Under the pieces are notes generated by a model that saw only the letters and a list, made by a program, of their open reading frames with translations, ran no database searches and was not told the origin of the DNA. Shown here one piece after another: positions 25,919 through 34,560 of a stretch of DNA of 48,975 nucleotides. The translations under genes were made by a program, and so were the position numbers. The stretch comes from Flavobacterium tructae. GTDB taxonomy: Bacteria; Bacteroidota; Bacteroidia; Flavobacteriales; Flavobacteriaceae. The DNA lies in the NCBI RefSeq assembly GCF_002217475.1, contig NZ_MUHH01000017.1:1-48975 (forward strand), in the 5' to 3' direction. The first letter of the stretch is position 1, and every line of letters begins with the position of its first letter.

Positions 25919-26779
25919 ATGGCAAATTTAAAGGAAATCCGTAATAGAATTACTTCCGTTTCATCGACGATGCAGATTACATCGGCTATGAAAATGGTTT
26001 CTGCTGCAAAGCTTAAGAAAGCACAAGATGCAATCACTGCGATGCGCCCTTATGCCGAGAAATTAACGGAGTTGTTGCAAAATCTTTCCGCTACACTTGA
26101 TGGTGAAGTTGGAGGTGATTACACTACTCAACGTGAAGTAAAAAAAGTATTGCTTGTAGCCATAACTTCGAACAGAGGCTTATGTGGTGCATTCAATTCT
26201 AACGTAATTAAAGAGGTTAAGAATCGTACCGAATTTTACGCAGGAAAACAAGTTGACGTTTTTGCTATTGGTAAAAAAGGAAATGATGTTTTAAGCAAAA
26301 CGCATAAAGTACACGGTCATCATAATGCAATTTTTGATCATTTAACTTTTGAAAATGTTGCCGGAATTGCTGATAACTTAACAGAGAAATTCCTTACTGG
26401 AGAGTACGACAGAATCGAATTGATCTACAATCAGTTTAAAAATGCTGCGACTCAAATTGTTCAGACAGAACAGTTTTTACCGTTAGCTCCAATTAAATCT
26501 GATGCTGCAGTTTCTACAGGAGATTACATTTTTGAACCTTCAAAAGAAGAAATCGTGTTGACATTGATTCCTAAATCATTGAAAACACAATTATATAAAG
26601 GAATCCGCGATTCATTTGCTTCAGAACACGGAGCACGTATGACAGCAATGCACAAAGCAACTGACAACGCAACTGAATTAAGAAACCAGTTGAAATTAAC
26701 TTACAACAAAGCACGTCAGGCTGCGATTACTAACGAGATCTTAGAAATCGTTGGTGGAGCGGAAGCTTTAAATGGATAA
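25919..26779 (+). CDS. atpG: ATP synthase F1 subunit gamma
   Basis: A 286-residue rotor subunit. The N-terminal coiled-coil strand is LKEIRNRITSVSSTMQITSAMKMVSAAKLKKAQ, the central Rossmann-like segment has LLVAITSNRGLCGAFNSN, and the C-terminal strand has LRNQLKLTYNKARQAAITNEILEIVGGAEAL. These two ends form the shaft inside the alpha/beta ring. It is the last gene of the operon here and is followed by a rho-independent terminator instead of atpD. Confidence 0.97.
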   Translation: MANLKEIRNRITSVSSTMQITSAMKMVSAAKLKKAQDAITAMRPYAEKLTELLQNLSATLDGEVGGDYTTQREVKKVLLVAITSNRGLCGAFNSNVIKEVKNRTEFYAGKQVDVFAIGKKGNDVLSKTHKVHGHHNAIFDHLTFENVAGIADNLTEKFLTGEYDRIELIYNQFKNAATQIVQTEQFLPLAPIKSDAAVSTGDYIFEPSKEEIVLTLIPKSLKTQLYKGIRDSFASEHGARMTAMHKATDNATELRNQLKLTYNKARQAAITNEILEIVGGAEALNG

Positions 26780-26807
26780 GAAAATTTCAGTATAAGAAAA
26801 AGCAAAA

Positions 26808-26837
26808 GAGCCGGCATATCAATGTCGGCTCCTTTTT
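26808..26837 (+). terminator. Terminator of the ATP synthase operon
   Basis: GC-rich stem gagccggca (26808-26816) with tgtcggctc (26823-26831), one G-T pair, six-base loop and then six T. It lies 29 bases after the atpG stop. Confidence 0.88.
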
Positions 26838-26870
26838 TATATATAGGGTTGTTGTTTTTGGAAATGAAGC

Positions 26871-26927
26871 TTATAAAATGGTGATTCTCAATTTAGTCAA
26901 AAAAAGAGAATCAATACCATTTTATAA
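26871..26927. repeat. Long bipartite inverted repeat
   Basis: Outer arms ttataaaatggt (26871-26882) and accattttataa (26916-26927), inner arms gattctc (26883-26889) and gagaatc (26906-26912), with a three-base bulge (26913-26915) on one side and a 16-base A-rich loop. In total 19 bp can pair. It lies in the non-coding region between atpG and the acetyltransferase gene. Confidence 0.8.
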
Positions 26928-26930
26928 ATC

Positions 26931-27124
26931 ACCAAGTGCTTTGTCTTTTCTGGGAACAAACTAGCTTTATTAATCCCAATGCTCTGTTTTTTTGAGGGTT
27001 ACATTTCAGCAGAATCAATCCCGTTGCTTTGTCTTTTATAGGAACAAACTAGCTTTATTTGTCCTCATGCTTTGCTTTTTTTAAGGGTTGTATTCTAGCT
27101 TTTCTCATTCCCTTTGTTACAAAG
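26931..27124. repeat. Degenerate ~44-base tandem repeat array, four units
   Basis: Units start at about 26931, 26975, 27020 and 27063, with a stub from 27110. Each begins near a C/T-rich CCC-n-n-TGCTTTG-like word followed by a T-run, GG-G and a TAGCTTT-like word. Units 1 and 3 share GGAACAAACTAGCTTTATT and are 88 bases apart; units 2 and 4 resemble each other (AGGGTTnnATTnnAGC). No ORF, tRNA or spacer structure is seen, so it is not CRISPR. Together with the hairpin at 26871 it fills most of the 480-base gene-free stretch. Confidence 0.7.
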
Positions 27125-27231
27125 TTAAGATAGAACCGGTTTTAGAAATTTATATAATTTTCGAACTTTTTTATACATTTTACAGGTGAAGTTGCGGTTC
27201 AATTTTGTGAGGAGCAATGGAAAAAATTGAG

Positions 27232-27239
27232 TATTTTTG
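27232..27239 (+). promoter_or_regulatory. -7 promoter element for GNAT gene
   Basis: TATTTTTG matches TAnnTTTG, 19 bases before the ATG. A TTG at 27205-27207 is 24 bases upstream, one base beyond the usual range. Confidence 0.5.
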
Positions 27240-27258
27240 AAATCTATTTTTTTAAACA

Positions 27259-27705
27259 ATGAAACTACAAATACAAGAACTCACTACAGTCGAAGAAATG
27301 CTGGAACAAATTGAAACCATGCGATTTCTTTATCCAAATCTTTCAGTAGAAAAGTACACAGCATATCTTTCAGAAATGGTTCCACATAACTACATCCAGA
27401 TAGGTGTTTTTGAAGAGGGCGTTTGTTTAGGAATTACCGGTTGCTGGTCGGCTACCAAACTATGGACAGGTAAATATCTTGAAATAGACAATTTTGTCGT
27501 AAATCCGGACGTTAGATCAAAAGGTATTGGCAAATTACTGACGGATTATATCGAGCAAAAAGCCCTGGATTTAGATTGCAGCAGTATCGTTTTGGATGCT
27601 TTTACCGGAAATTTTGCCGCGCATCGTTTCTATTACAATCAGGGGTACGCGCCAAGAGGTTTTCATTTTGTTAAAATTTTGGACGAAGAAAAATTAACTC
27701 ACTAA
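27259..27705 (+). CDS. GNAT-family N-acetyltransferase
   Basis: A 148-residue single-domain GNAT. Acetyl-CoA binding motif A is VVNPDVRSKGIGKLL (R86, G89, G91), and motif B includes LDAFTGNFAAHRFYYNQGYAPRGFHFVK. The N-terminal part (EEMLEQIETMRFLYP) probably shapes the acceptor site. Substrate is unknown. It is monocistronic, with its own -7 element; the next gene begins 94 bases later with another such element. Confidence 0.88.
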   Translation: MKLQIQELTTVEEMLEQIETMRFLYPNLSVEKYTAYLSEMVPHNYIQIGVFEEGVCLGITGCWSATKLWTGKYLEIDNFVVNPDVRSKGIGKLLTDYIEQKALDLDCSSIVLDAFTGNFAAHRFYYNQGYAPRGFHFVKILDEEKLTH

Positions 27706-27762
27706 AATTCCGGCAAGTTCTTTTATTGAAGCGCAAAATCAATAATAAACCAAAGAATTGGT

Positions 27763-27770
27763 TATTTTTG
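27763..27770 (+). promoter_or_regulatory. -7 promoter element for flippase gene group
   Basis: TATTTTTG matches TAnnTTTG, 29 bases before the TTG start of the flippase gene. No -33 TTG is visible at canonical spacing. Confidence 0.45.
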
Positions 27771-27799
27771 TTTTATAAATTTTATTACACACATATATT

Positions 27800-29260
27800 T
27801 TGGGATTATATAAAAATCTATTCAAACAAACGGCTATTTACGGACTAGCGACGGTTTTGCCGCGAATGCTGAGTTTTCTGTTAGTCAGATTGTACACAGG
27901 TATTTTACCAACTGCAGAATACGGTGAAGTTTCGATTGTTTTGTCCTGGATGGTTTTCTTTAATGTGGTACTTTCGTATGGAATGGAAACTGCATTTTTT
28001 AGGTTTTACAGTGCCGAAGACGATAAGAAAAATGTAATAGCTACTTCCACAATTTCAATATTCTGGTCGTCCATAATTTTCCTTTTTGCAGCCTTAATTT
28101 TTAGAAATACATTGGCAACTCTGGCCGAAGTAGACGTACAGTACATCACGTACACCGTATGGATACTGGTTTTAGATGCCTTGGTTTTAATTCCTTTTTC
28201 TAAGTTAAGAGCCAATCAGCGGCCAATGGTATATGCGGCTATTAAAATAGGTAATGTTATAATCAATCTATTACTGAATATATTCTTCCTGATATACCTT
28301 CCTAAACTGGCAGCATCAAACCCTAATTCTGTTTGGGATAATTTGTATGTCGAAAATTTTCAGATTGCTTATATATTCATTGCAAATCTATTAGCGAGTT
28401 TAGCGACTTTTATTGTGCTTTCACCAAACTATCTTTACCTTGGGCGTAAATTTGATCCGGTACTTTGGAAAAAAATGATGAAATACGGTTTGCCTATTTT
28501 AGTGGCGGGACTTGCATTTGCGGTTAACGAACATTTTGATAAAATTTTATTGGGTTATCTATTACCTGAGAATCTTGCAAAATCTGAAGTTGGAGCGTAT
28601 TCCGCTTGTTATAAACTTGGACTGTTCATGGTTTTATTTGCAACGGCATTCAGATTAGGAATCGAACCCTTCTTTTTCAGTCATGCGAAAAACGAAAATG
28701 CACCTCAGACCTATGCCGTGATTACAAAATACTTCGTGATTTTAGGATCATTGATTTTATTAGGTGTCATTGTATTTGCAGACGTTTTAAAATATTTATT
28801 ACTAGATAATAAATCGTATTGGGAGGCCATGAAAGTGGTACCGTTGATCATTTTGGCAAACTTCTTTTTAGGGATTTACAACAACTTATCGGTTTGGTAT
28901 AAACTGACAGACAAAACACAAATTGGAGCGTATATCTCGATTGCGGGAGCCATCGTGACTTTGATTTTAAACTATGTTTTAATTCCAAAGTACAGTTACT
29001 ACGGTTCTGCAATTGCGACTATTTCAGCGTACGGAAGTATGATGTTGATTTCGTATATTTTAGGAAACAGATACTATCCAATCCCTTATGATATGAACAA
29101 AATTGGAGCTTACTTAGGAATTTCAATCGTATTTTCGGCTATTTCTTTTTATGGATTTAGAGAAAACTATTTCGTTGGAATCCCGTTGTTTTTGGGCTTT
29201 GTCTATTTTGTGTATCATAACGAAAAACAAACAATCAAAGGAATGATGAATAAAAAGTAA
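27800..29260 (+). CDS. Wzx-like oligosaccharide flippase (MOP superfamily)
   Basis: A 486-residue inner-membrane protein with about 14 helices, like Wzx/polysaccharide-exporting members of the MOP superfamily that flip lipid-linked glycans. The N-terminus LYKNLFKQTAIYGLATVLPRMLSFLLVRLYTGIL is typical, with TAEYGEVSIVLSW next; AYSACYKLGLFMVLFATAFRLGIEPFFF marks the mid-protein repeat. Translation starts at TTG 27800, since the first in-frame ATG falls inside helix 1. It heads a same-strand group with dut, a sugar nucleotidyltransferase, a TPR protein, a DUF4292 lipoprotein and an EnvC-like protein. Confidence 0.88.
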   Translation: MGLYKNLFKQTAIYGLATVLPRMLSFLLVRLYTGILPTAEYGEVSIVLSWMVFFNVVLSYGMETAFFRFYSAEDDKKNVIATSTISIFWSSIIFLFAALIFRNTLATLAEVDVQYITYTVWILVLDALVLIPFSKLRANQRPMVYAAIKIGNVIINLLLNIFFLIYLPKLAASNPNSVWDNLYVENFQIAYIFIANLLASLATFIVLSPNYLYLGRKFDPVLWKKMMKYGLPILVAGLAFAVNEHFDKILLGYLLPENLAKSEVGAYSACYKLGLFMVLFATAFRLGIEPFFFSHAKNENAPQTYAVITKYFVILGSLILLGVIVFADVLKYLLLDNKSYWEAMKVVPLIILANFFLGIYNNLSVWYKLTDKTQIGAYISIAGAIVTLILNYVLIPKYSYYGSAIATISAYGSMMLISYILGNRYYPIPYDMNKIGAYLGISIVFSAISFYGFRENYFVGIPLFLGFVYFVYHNEKQTIKGMMNKK

Positions 29261-29288
29261 GGGTACTTTTTAATCTTTTATAATAAAA

Positions 29289-29723
29289 ATGAAAATACAA
29301 ATTATCAATAAATCACAGCACGCTTTACCGAACTACGAAACGATAGCTTCGGCAGGAATGGATTTGCGTGCCAATTTAACAGAAGCTATTACGTTAAAAC
29401 CCTTAGAAAGAACCATTGTAAAAACCGGACTTTTTATAGAGTTACCCATTGGTTATGAGGCACAAGTGAGACCAAGAAGCGGACTGGCGGCGAAAAAAGG
29501 AGTAACCGTTTTAAACTCTCCAGGAACTGTTGATGCAGATTATAGAGGTGAAATAGGCGTAATTTTAGTAAATTTATCCAACGAAGAATTCGTAATCGAA
29601 AACGGAGAGCGAATCGCACAACTTATCATTGCAAAACATGAAAGAGCAGAGTGGATTGAAGTTGAAGAACTTTCTGAAACGTCAAGAGGAGAAGGCGGAT
29701 TTGGCAGTACAGGAGTAAAATAA
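29289..29723 (+). CDS. dut: dUTP diphosphatase
   Basis: A 144-residue trimeric dUTPase that hydrolyses dUTP to dUMP, keeping uracil out of DNA and feeding thymidylate synthesis. All five motifs are present: [37 protein letters not shown] and the C-terminal [10 protein letters not shown]. It lies 28 bases after the flippase stop and 82 bases before the nucleotidyltransferase, so it is probably part of the same transcript. Confidence 0.97.
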   Translation: MKIQIINKSQHALPNYETIASAGMDLRANLTEAITLKPLERTIVKTGLFIELPIGYEAQVRPRSGLAAKKGVTVLNSPGTVDADYRGEIGVILVNLSNEEFVIENGERIAQLIIAKHERAEWIEVEELSETSRGEGGFGSTGVK

Positions 29724-29735
29724 AAATTTAATAAT

Positions 29736-29790
29736 TTAAAAATTGAAAAATTAAAAGATTTGCTATTTTTTTAATTTTTCAATTTTTTAA
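29736..29790. repeat. AT-only inverted repeat between dut and nucleotidyltransferase genes
   Basis: Arms at 29736-29756 and 29768-29790 are nearly complementary, each about 20 bases of A/T with the shared word aattgaaaaatta / taatttttcaatt. This fills most of the 82-base spacer. A T-rich arm followed by aatctttc could weakly terminate the upstream transcript. Confidence 0.6.
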
Positions 29791-29805
29791 TCTTTCAATA
29801 AAAAA

Positions 29806-30822
29806 ATGAAGATAATCGTTCCAATGGCGGGTCGTGGATCAAGACTTAGACCACATACTTTAACAGTTCCAAAACCATTAATTCTAGTTGCAGGTAAATC
29901 GATCGTGCACCGATTGGTGGAAGACATTGCCAAAATTTTAAAAGAACCTATTGAAGAGGTTGCTTTTATTTTAGGAGACGCGGCTTTTTTTGGAGACGAT
30001 CTTGTAGCAAGTTTAGAAGAATTGGCTGGAAGTTTAGGAGCTAAAGCTTCCATCTACCGTCAGGATTTACCTTTAGGAACAGGTCACGCGATTATGTGTG
30101 CCAAAGAATCTTTATCAGGTCCGGCAGTAATTGCTTACGCAGATACTTTAATCAGAGCCGATTTTGAATTAGATCCTGCTGCGGATGCCGTTATTTGGGT
30201 AAAACAAGTAGATCAGCCGGAAGCATTTGGTGTAGTAAAGTTAAACGCCAATAATGAAATTATAGAATTAGTAGAAAAACCAAAAGAATTTGTTAGTGAC
30301 TTAGCGGTGATTGGAATCTATTATTTTAAAGAAGTAGGTGATTTGAAAAAGGAACTTCAGGGAGTTTTGGATAATAACATTCAAAATGGTGGAGAATATC
30401 AAATTAACGACGGTATCAAAGCCATGATGGCAAACGGTAAAGTGTTTAAAACCGGAAGTGTGGATGAATGGATGGATTGCGGAAATAAAGATGTTACCGT
30501 TGAAACAAATTCAAGAATGTTAGGGTTTTTACACAATGATGGGGAGCACTTAGTAGATTACGACGTGAAATTGGAAAACTCAACTATCATTCCACCGTGT
30601 TATATTGGCGAAAATGTAGTGTTGAAAAACACAACAGTTGGTCCAAATGTATCCATTGGTAAAGGTTGTCACGTTACAGACAGTACAATTAGCAACAGTT
30701 TAATACAAACTTATTCTCAAATAAAAAATGCACAGCTTGACAATGCAATGATTGGAAATCATGTGGTTTATGATGGTAAGTTTAGCAGTGTTAGCATTGG
30801 AGATTATTCAGTTTTAGAATAG
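29806..30822 (+). CDS. Sugar-phosphate nucleotidyltransferase with left-handed beta-helix
   Basis: A 338-residue enzyme of the glucose-1-phosphate thymidylyl/uridylyltransferase type. The N-terminal nucleotidyltransferase domain has the signature MAGRGSRLRPHTLTVPKPLI (residues 7-26), LPLGTGHAI, and metal-binding YADTL and DEWMDCGN. The C-terminal part (about 250-338) has hexapeptide repeats forming a left-handed beta-helix (IIPPCYIGENVVLKNTTVGPNVSIGKG). It makes a nucleoside-diphosphate sugar for glycan synthesis; the nucleotide and sugar cannot be fixed by eye. Its position after the flippase and dut supports an envelope role. Confidence 0.87.
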   Translation: MKIIVPMAGRGSRLRPHTLTVPKPLILVAGKSIVHRLVEDIAKILKEPIEEVAFILGDAAFFGDDLVASLEELAGSLGAKASIYRQDLPLGTGHAIMCAKESLSGPAVIAYADTLIRADFELDPAADAVIWVKQVDQPEAFGVVKLNANNEIIELVEKPKEFVSDLAVIGIYYFKEVGDLKKELQGVLDNNIQNGGEYQINDGIKAMMANGKVFKTGSVDEWMDCGNKDVTVETNSRMLGFLHNDGEHLVDYDVKLENSTIIPPCYIGENVVLKNTTVGPNVSIGKGCHVTDSTISNSLIQTYSQIKNAQLDNAMIGNHVVYDGKFSSVSIGDYSVLE

Positions 30823-30871
30823 ATTATCAGTTGGAATAGATTCGTTTTTGTTTAAAAATAAATTTAAAAAA

Positions 30872-32224
30872 ATGATACAAAAAGGAGTTATCGCAATTTT
30901 ATTTTTCGTTTTGCTTGGCAATCCCATTTCGGTTATGGCTCAAACAGAGCCGGAAGATATTGCTATGGCAACCGATGAGTATCAGGATGCTTTTTATGAA
31001 TCGTTGAAACAAAAAGGAATTGAAAATTATGATAAGGCTGTCACTTCATTACAAAAGTGTATCAAACTAAAGCCAAATGATGCGGTAGCTTATTTTGAAC
31101 TTGGGAAAAATTATCTGTCCTTAAAAGATTATCGAAGTGCACAGGATTCGTTTGAAAAAGCAACTCAGCTTGATCCTAAAAACAAATGGTATTGGTTGGG
31201 AATTTATGACGTAAGTTATGAAACCAAAAATTATCCTTTGGCGATTGAAACCATTCAGAAAATAATGGTTTTTGATGAAGAGTACAAAGATGATTTGATT
31301 TCGCTGTATATGATTACCAATCAGTTTGACAAAGCGTTGGTGGCGATCAATGAAATGAATGAGAAGTATGGGAAATCAGAAGATCGTGATCGCTATAGAT
31401 TGCAAATCTTATCTCAGGGGAAATATCAAAATGCAGAAATTGATAATTTGATTGAGCAGATAAAGCAGCATCCAAAAGAAGAATCAAATTATGTAAATCT
31501 GATTTTTTTATATTCAAAATCAGAAGAAACAGATAAGGCGCTAAATGTTGCGAAACAATTGGCAAAGGAAATTCCAACTTCAGAATGGGCGCAGGTAAGT
31601 TTGTTTAAAGTGTATCTGGACGGGAATCAGGCTGATAAAGCGATTAAGACAATGAATGTAATTTTAGGAAGTTCAAAAATTGATTCCAAAATAAAACATC
31701 GTACCTTAAATGAGTTTTTGATCTATACGAACAAAAACCCACAGTATGCTCCGGATTTAGAGAAAGCCATTTCGTATTTTGATAACGATCCTAATGTGGA
31801 TGTGGCCAAAGAAATTGGAAAATTCTATCACAGTAAAGGTCAGTTTGAAAATGCGATTAAATATTATGAAAAAGATTTAAAAGCCAATTCAGAGACAGAC
31901 CGTGAAACCAATTTGCTTTTGCTTGAAGCGTATGCTCAGACGAAACAATTTGAGCCAATGACAAAAAGAGCGATGAGCATGATAGAGGTTTATCCAAGTC
32001 AGCCGCAGTTCTATTATTATGCCGGTTTAGGAAACAATCAGTTAAAGCAATTTAAAAACGCAAAAACCGTTTTAGAAATAGGACTCGATTATGTGGTAGA
32101 GGACAAAACACTGGAGGCAAATTTTAATATTCAAATAGGAGAGACTTACAATGGATTGGGAGATGCAAAGAAAAAAGAGGAATACTTTTTGAAGGCAAAT
32201 GAATTATTGAAAAAGAGAAAATAG
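30872..32224 (+). CDS. Exported TPR-repeat protein
   Basis: A 450-residue periplasmic protein. A signal peptide (MIQKGVIAILFFVLLGNPISVMAQ, first 24 residues by segments) is followed by tetratricopeptide repeats from about residue 45 to the end, for example DAVAYFELGKNYLSLKDYRSAQDSFEKA and AKEIGKFYHSKGQFENAIKYYEKDL. TPR arrays bind partner proteins. An upstream in-frame TTG (30848) would add eight residues (FKNKFKK), but the ATG already gives a perfect signal peptide. It is followed by a DUF4292 lipoprotein and an EnvC-like protein, a grouping suggestive of cell-envelope assembly; its partner is unknown. Confidence 0.8.
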   Translation: MIQKGVIAILFFVLLGNPISVMAQTEPEDIAMATDEYQDAFYESLKQKGIENYDKAVTSLQKCIKLKPNDAVAYFELGKNYLSLKDYRSAQDSFEKATQLDPKNKWYWLGIYDVSYETKNYPLAIETIQKIMVFDEEYKDDLISLYMITNQFDKALVAINEMNEKYGKSEDRDRYRLQILSQGKYQNAEIDNLIEQIKQHPKEESNYVNLIFLYSKSEETDKALNVAKQLAKEIPTSEWAQVSLFKVYLDGNQADKAIKTMNVILGSSKIDSKIKHRTLNEFLIYTNKNPQYAPDLEKAISYFDNDPNVDVAKEIGKFYHSKGQFENAIKYYEKDLKANSETDRETNLLLLEAYAQTKQFEPMTKRAMSMIEVYPSQPQFYYYAGLGNNQLKQFKNAKTVLEIGLDYVVEDKTLEANFNIQIGETYNGLGDAKKKEEYFLKANELLKKRK

Positions 32225-32244
32225 AGGAAAGAAAATAGAGGAAA
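32217..32244 (+). repeat. Perfect 14-base tandem duplication at the TPR stop codon
   Basis: The word gaaaatagaggaaa occurs twice back to back (32217-32230 and 32231-32244). The first copy contains the TAG stop of the TPR gene. It looks like a slippage duplication with no effect on the protein. Confidence 0.7.
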
Positions 32245-32363
32245 GAGGGGGATGTGTTTATATGCTAAGATTTTGATTTTTAGTTTTCTACAACCTGAAA
32301 CAACACTATAAACAATTAAACAGATTTTGATTTGTCCAGATTCAAAATTAAAAAAGGCGGTAA

Positions 32364-33149
32364 ATGAAAAAATATATAGCGATAGCGGTATTGTCCGTTT
32401 TTATGATTTCTTGTAAATCAAAGGCGGTTGCAGTGCAGAACAATACCAGCGAAGTAAAAGAAATTACTCCAAAAGAAGAAAAAAAAGTAATAGAGAATCA
32501 TTATAACAATAAGTTAGATTTTTCAACGCTGTACGTAAAAGCCGGTGCGAGATATGTTGACGATAAACAAAGTCAAAATGTTACGGCTGAGATTAAAATT
32601 GAAAAAGACAAACAAATTTTAGTAAGTGTTCGTTTCCTTGGTATTACTATGGCAAAAGCTTTGATTACGCCAACAGCAGTAAGCTACTACGAAAAAATAA
32701 ACGGTACCTATTACGAAGGCGATTTTACAAGTCTAAGTAAATGGCTGGGAACAGAACTGGATTACAGTAAAGTTCAGAACCTGTTGGTTGGTGAAGCTTT
32801 AGATGATTTGAGAAAAGGAAAATATGCCCAAACGATAGTAGATAATCTTTTTCGTTTAGAAGATGAAAAAGATTCTAATTTGAAAAAAACATTCTATTTG
32901 GATCCTGAAAAATACCTGCTGCAAAAAGAAGAGATCTCACAGCCATCAGAAAACAGATTCCTGCAGATTTCCTATGCCGACAGTAAGGTTTTCAATCAGG
33001 GAATACTTCCAACAAGTATTGAAATCAGTGCAATTCAGCCAAAAGGAAAAACAAATATTAGTTTAAATTACAATACGATTTCGTTTAACGAAGAACTTTC
33101 TTTTCCTTACAGTGTGCCAAGTGGTTATAAGAAAGTTATAATTAAGTAA
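32364..33149 (+). CDS. DUF4292 family lipoprotein
   Basis: A 261-residue lipoprotein. Its signal peptide ends in a lipobox (FMISC, C17) after KKYIAIAVLSV. The mature part matches DUF4292: LYVKAGARYVDD, VSVRFLGITMAKALITP, YYEKINGTYYEGDF and a C-terminal beta-rich segment with SLNYNTISFNEELSFPYSVPSGYKKV. The overall beta-strand pattern recalls LolA/LolB-like or lipid-binding sheets. A lipoprotein- or lipid-handling role is possible but unproven. The stop codon overlaps the -7 box of the next gene. Confidence 0.82.
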   Translation: MKKYIAIAVLSVFMISCKSKAVAVQNNTSEVKEITPKEEKKVIENHYNNKLDFSTLYVKAGARYVDDKQSQNVTAEIKIEKDKQILVSVRFLGITMAKALITPTAVSYYEKINGTYYEGDFTSLSKWLGTELDYSKVQNLLVGEALDDLRKGKYAQTIVDNLFRLEDEKDSNLKKTFYLDPEKYLLQKEEISQPSENRFLQISYADSKVFNQGILPTSIEISAIQPKGKTNISLNYNTISFNEELSFPYSVPSGYKKVIIK

Positions 33150-33154
33150 ATTTG
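33147..33154 (+). promoter_or_regulatory. -7 promoter element for EnvC-like gene, overlapping a stop codon
   Basis: TAAATTTG matches TAnnTTTG. Its TAA is the stop codon of the DUF4292 gene and its TTG is an in-frame codon of the longest downstream ORF. This makes TTG 33152 an unlikely start and leaves a separate promoter for the next gene. Confidence 0.5.
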
Positions 33155-33172
33155 CAAAAAGAAAATATAAAC

Positions 33173-34426
33173 ATGCCAAAATTTCTCCTAAGCCTAATTT
33201 TTATATGTGCCACTACTTTTATGTGGGCACAAGATTCGCAACAAGAAAAACTGGAACAGCGTAAAGCGCAGATTCAGCAGGAAATTAGAGATAATGAAAA
33301 GATGCTGCAATCGGTAAAGAAAAAAGAAAAATCGGCAGTAAATGTTTATTTAATTCAATCCAATAAAATCAAGCTGAAAGAAAAGCTGATTAATACTACT
33401 GCAAAACAGGAAAAACTTTTGAGTAATGATATGTATATCAATCAGGTTAAGGTTAATAAACTTAAAAAAGAGCTGGAAGTATTAAAGGCAGATTATTCAA
33501 AAATGATTCTTAAATCATACAAAAGCCGATCTGAGCAAAGCAGAGCCATGTTTATTTTATCTTCAGAGAGCTTTTTGCAAGCCTACAAAAGAGCGCAATA
33601 TTTGAAACAATATACCAATTTCAGAAAAAATCAGGGATTAGAAATTCAATCTAAAACCGCGGAGCTGGAAGACTATAATGCCAGATTAAATGGTCAGCGT
33701 ATTGTGAAGAAGAAGATTATTGCTGAAAATGAAAAAGAAAAACAAAGTTTAGAAACGGAAAAGAAAGAGCAGCAAAAACTAGTTAATTCGATTAAAAAGG
33801 ACAAGAACAAAATTATTGCCGATACGAGAAGCAAACAGCAGGAAGCCAAAAGAATTGACAGACAAATTGATCGTTTGATTCGTGAAGCCATTGCAGAAGC
33901 CAACAGAAAAGCTGCCTTGGAAAGAGCAAAAGAAAATCCTGGTTCGACAGCATCTAAAACTCCGGTTTCTTCTTCTAAAATTGCATTGACTCCGGAAGGA
34001 AAAATTTTAGCTGCCGACTTTAAAGCCAACAGAGGAAAATTACCATGGCCGGTAGAAAAAGGATTTATTTCATTAGGATATGGTGATCAACCTCACCCTC
34101 TTTATCCGTCCTTAACGGTGCATAATTCAGGAGTTGAGATTACAACAGAACAAGGAGCAAGTGCCCGTGCCGTATTTGAAGGTGTAGTATCGAGTGTAAT
34201 TGTTTTGTCTCCAATCAACAGAGCTGTTATGATTCAGCATGGAGATTATTTTACAGTTTATCAAAATCTTAGTCAGGTTTTTGTGGAGAAAGGTGATAAA
34301 GTAAATGTAAAACAAAGCATAGGAAAAGTGAGAACCAGTGGTGACACCGGAAAAACAATCATTAAGTTTTTGATTCTTCAAAATACATCCAATAACAATC
34401 CGGAAGGATGGTTGCAAAACAGATAA
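33173..34426 (+). CDS. EnvC-like murein hydrolase activator with degenerate M23 domain
   Basis: A 417-residue exported protein. The signal peptide (MPKFLLSLIFICATTFMWAQ) is followed by two long coiled-coil segments (about 22-110 and 155-245) and a C-terminal LytM/M23 domain (about 300-417). The zinc ligands are lost: the HxxxD motif aligns with N318 and E322, the YxH position with N365 (VYQNL), and the HxH pair with I396 and K398 (IIKF). This is the EnvC pattern, in which the domain activates amidases rather than cutting peptidoglycan. ATG 33173 is chosen over TTG 33152, which lies in the -7 box and precedes the signal peptide. Confidence 0.88.
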   Translation: MPKFLLSLIFICATTFMWAQDSQQEKLEQRKAQIQQEIRDNEKMLQSVKKKEKSAVNVYLIQSNKIKLKEKLINTTAKQEKLLSNDMYINQVKVNKLKKELEVLKADYSKMILKSYKSRSEQSRAMFILSSESFLQAYKRAQYLKQYTNFRKNQGLEIQSKTAELEDYNARLNGQRIVKKKIIAENEKEKQSLETEKKEQQKLVNSIKKDKNKIIADTRSKQQEAKRIDRQIDRLIREAIAEANRKAALERAKENPGSTASKTPVSSSKIALTPEGKILAADFKANRGKLPWPVEKGFISLGYGDQPHPLYPSLTVHNSGVEITTEQGASARAVFEGVVSSVIVLSPINRAVMIQHGDYFTVYQNLSQVFVEKGDKVNVKQSIGKVRTSGDTGKTIIKFLILQNTSNNNPEGWLQNR

Positions 34427-34511
34427 TAGTAGTCAACTGCAGTTTTAAGTTTAACTTTTAAAAAGTTTCCAAAAACCGTGTTATAATAAAGTTGATTCAG
34501 AACTTAAATAA

Positions 34512-34555
34512 AAACCTTTTCACCGGAAATAGACTGGTGAAAAGGTTTTTTTATT
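34512..34555. terminator. Bidirectional terminator between EnvC-like and CBS genes
   Basis: A perfect 13-bp stem, aaaccttttcacc (34512-34524) with ggtgaaaaggttt (34536-34548), an 11-base loop, and T-runs on both strands. It ends the EnvC-like (+) and CBS (-) transcripts. Confidence 0.9.
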
Positions 34556-34560
34556 TAAAG

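Noticed and set aside
26931..27124. Possible CRISPR array from regularly spaced repeats
   Set aside because: Units are contiguous and degenerate with no unique spacers between conserved repeats, and no cas genes are nearby.
33694..34029. Minus-strand ORF of 111 codons opposite the EnvC-like coiled coil
   Set aside because: Its Ser/Leu/Phe-rich composition mirrors the Lys/Glu-rich coiled coil on the real strand.
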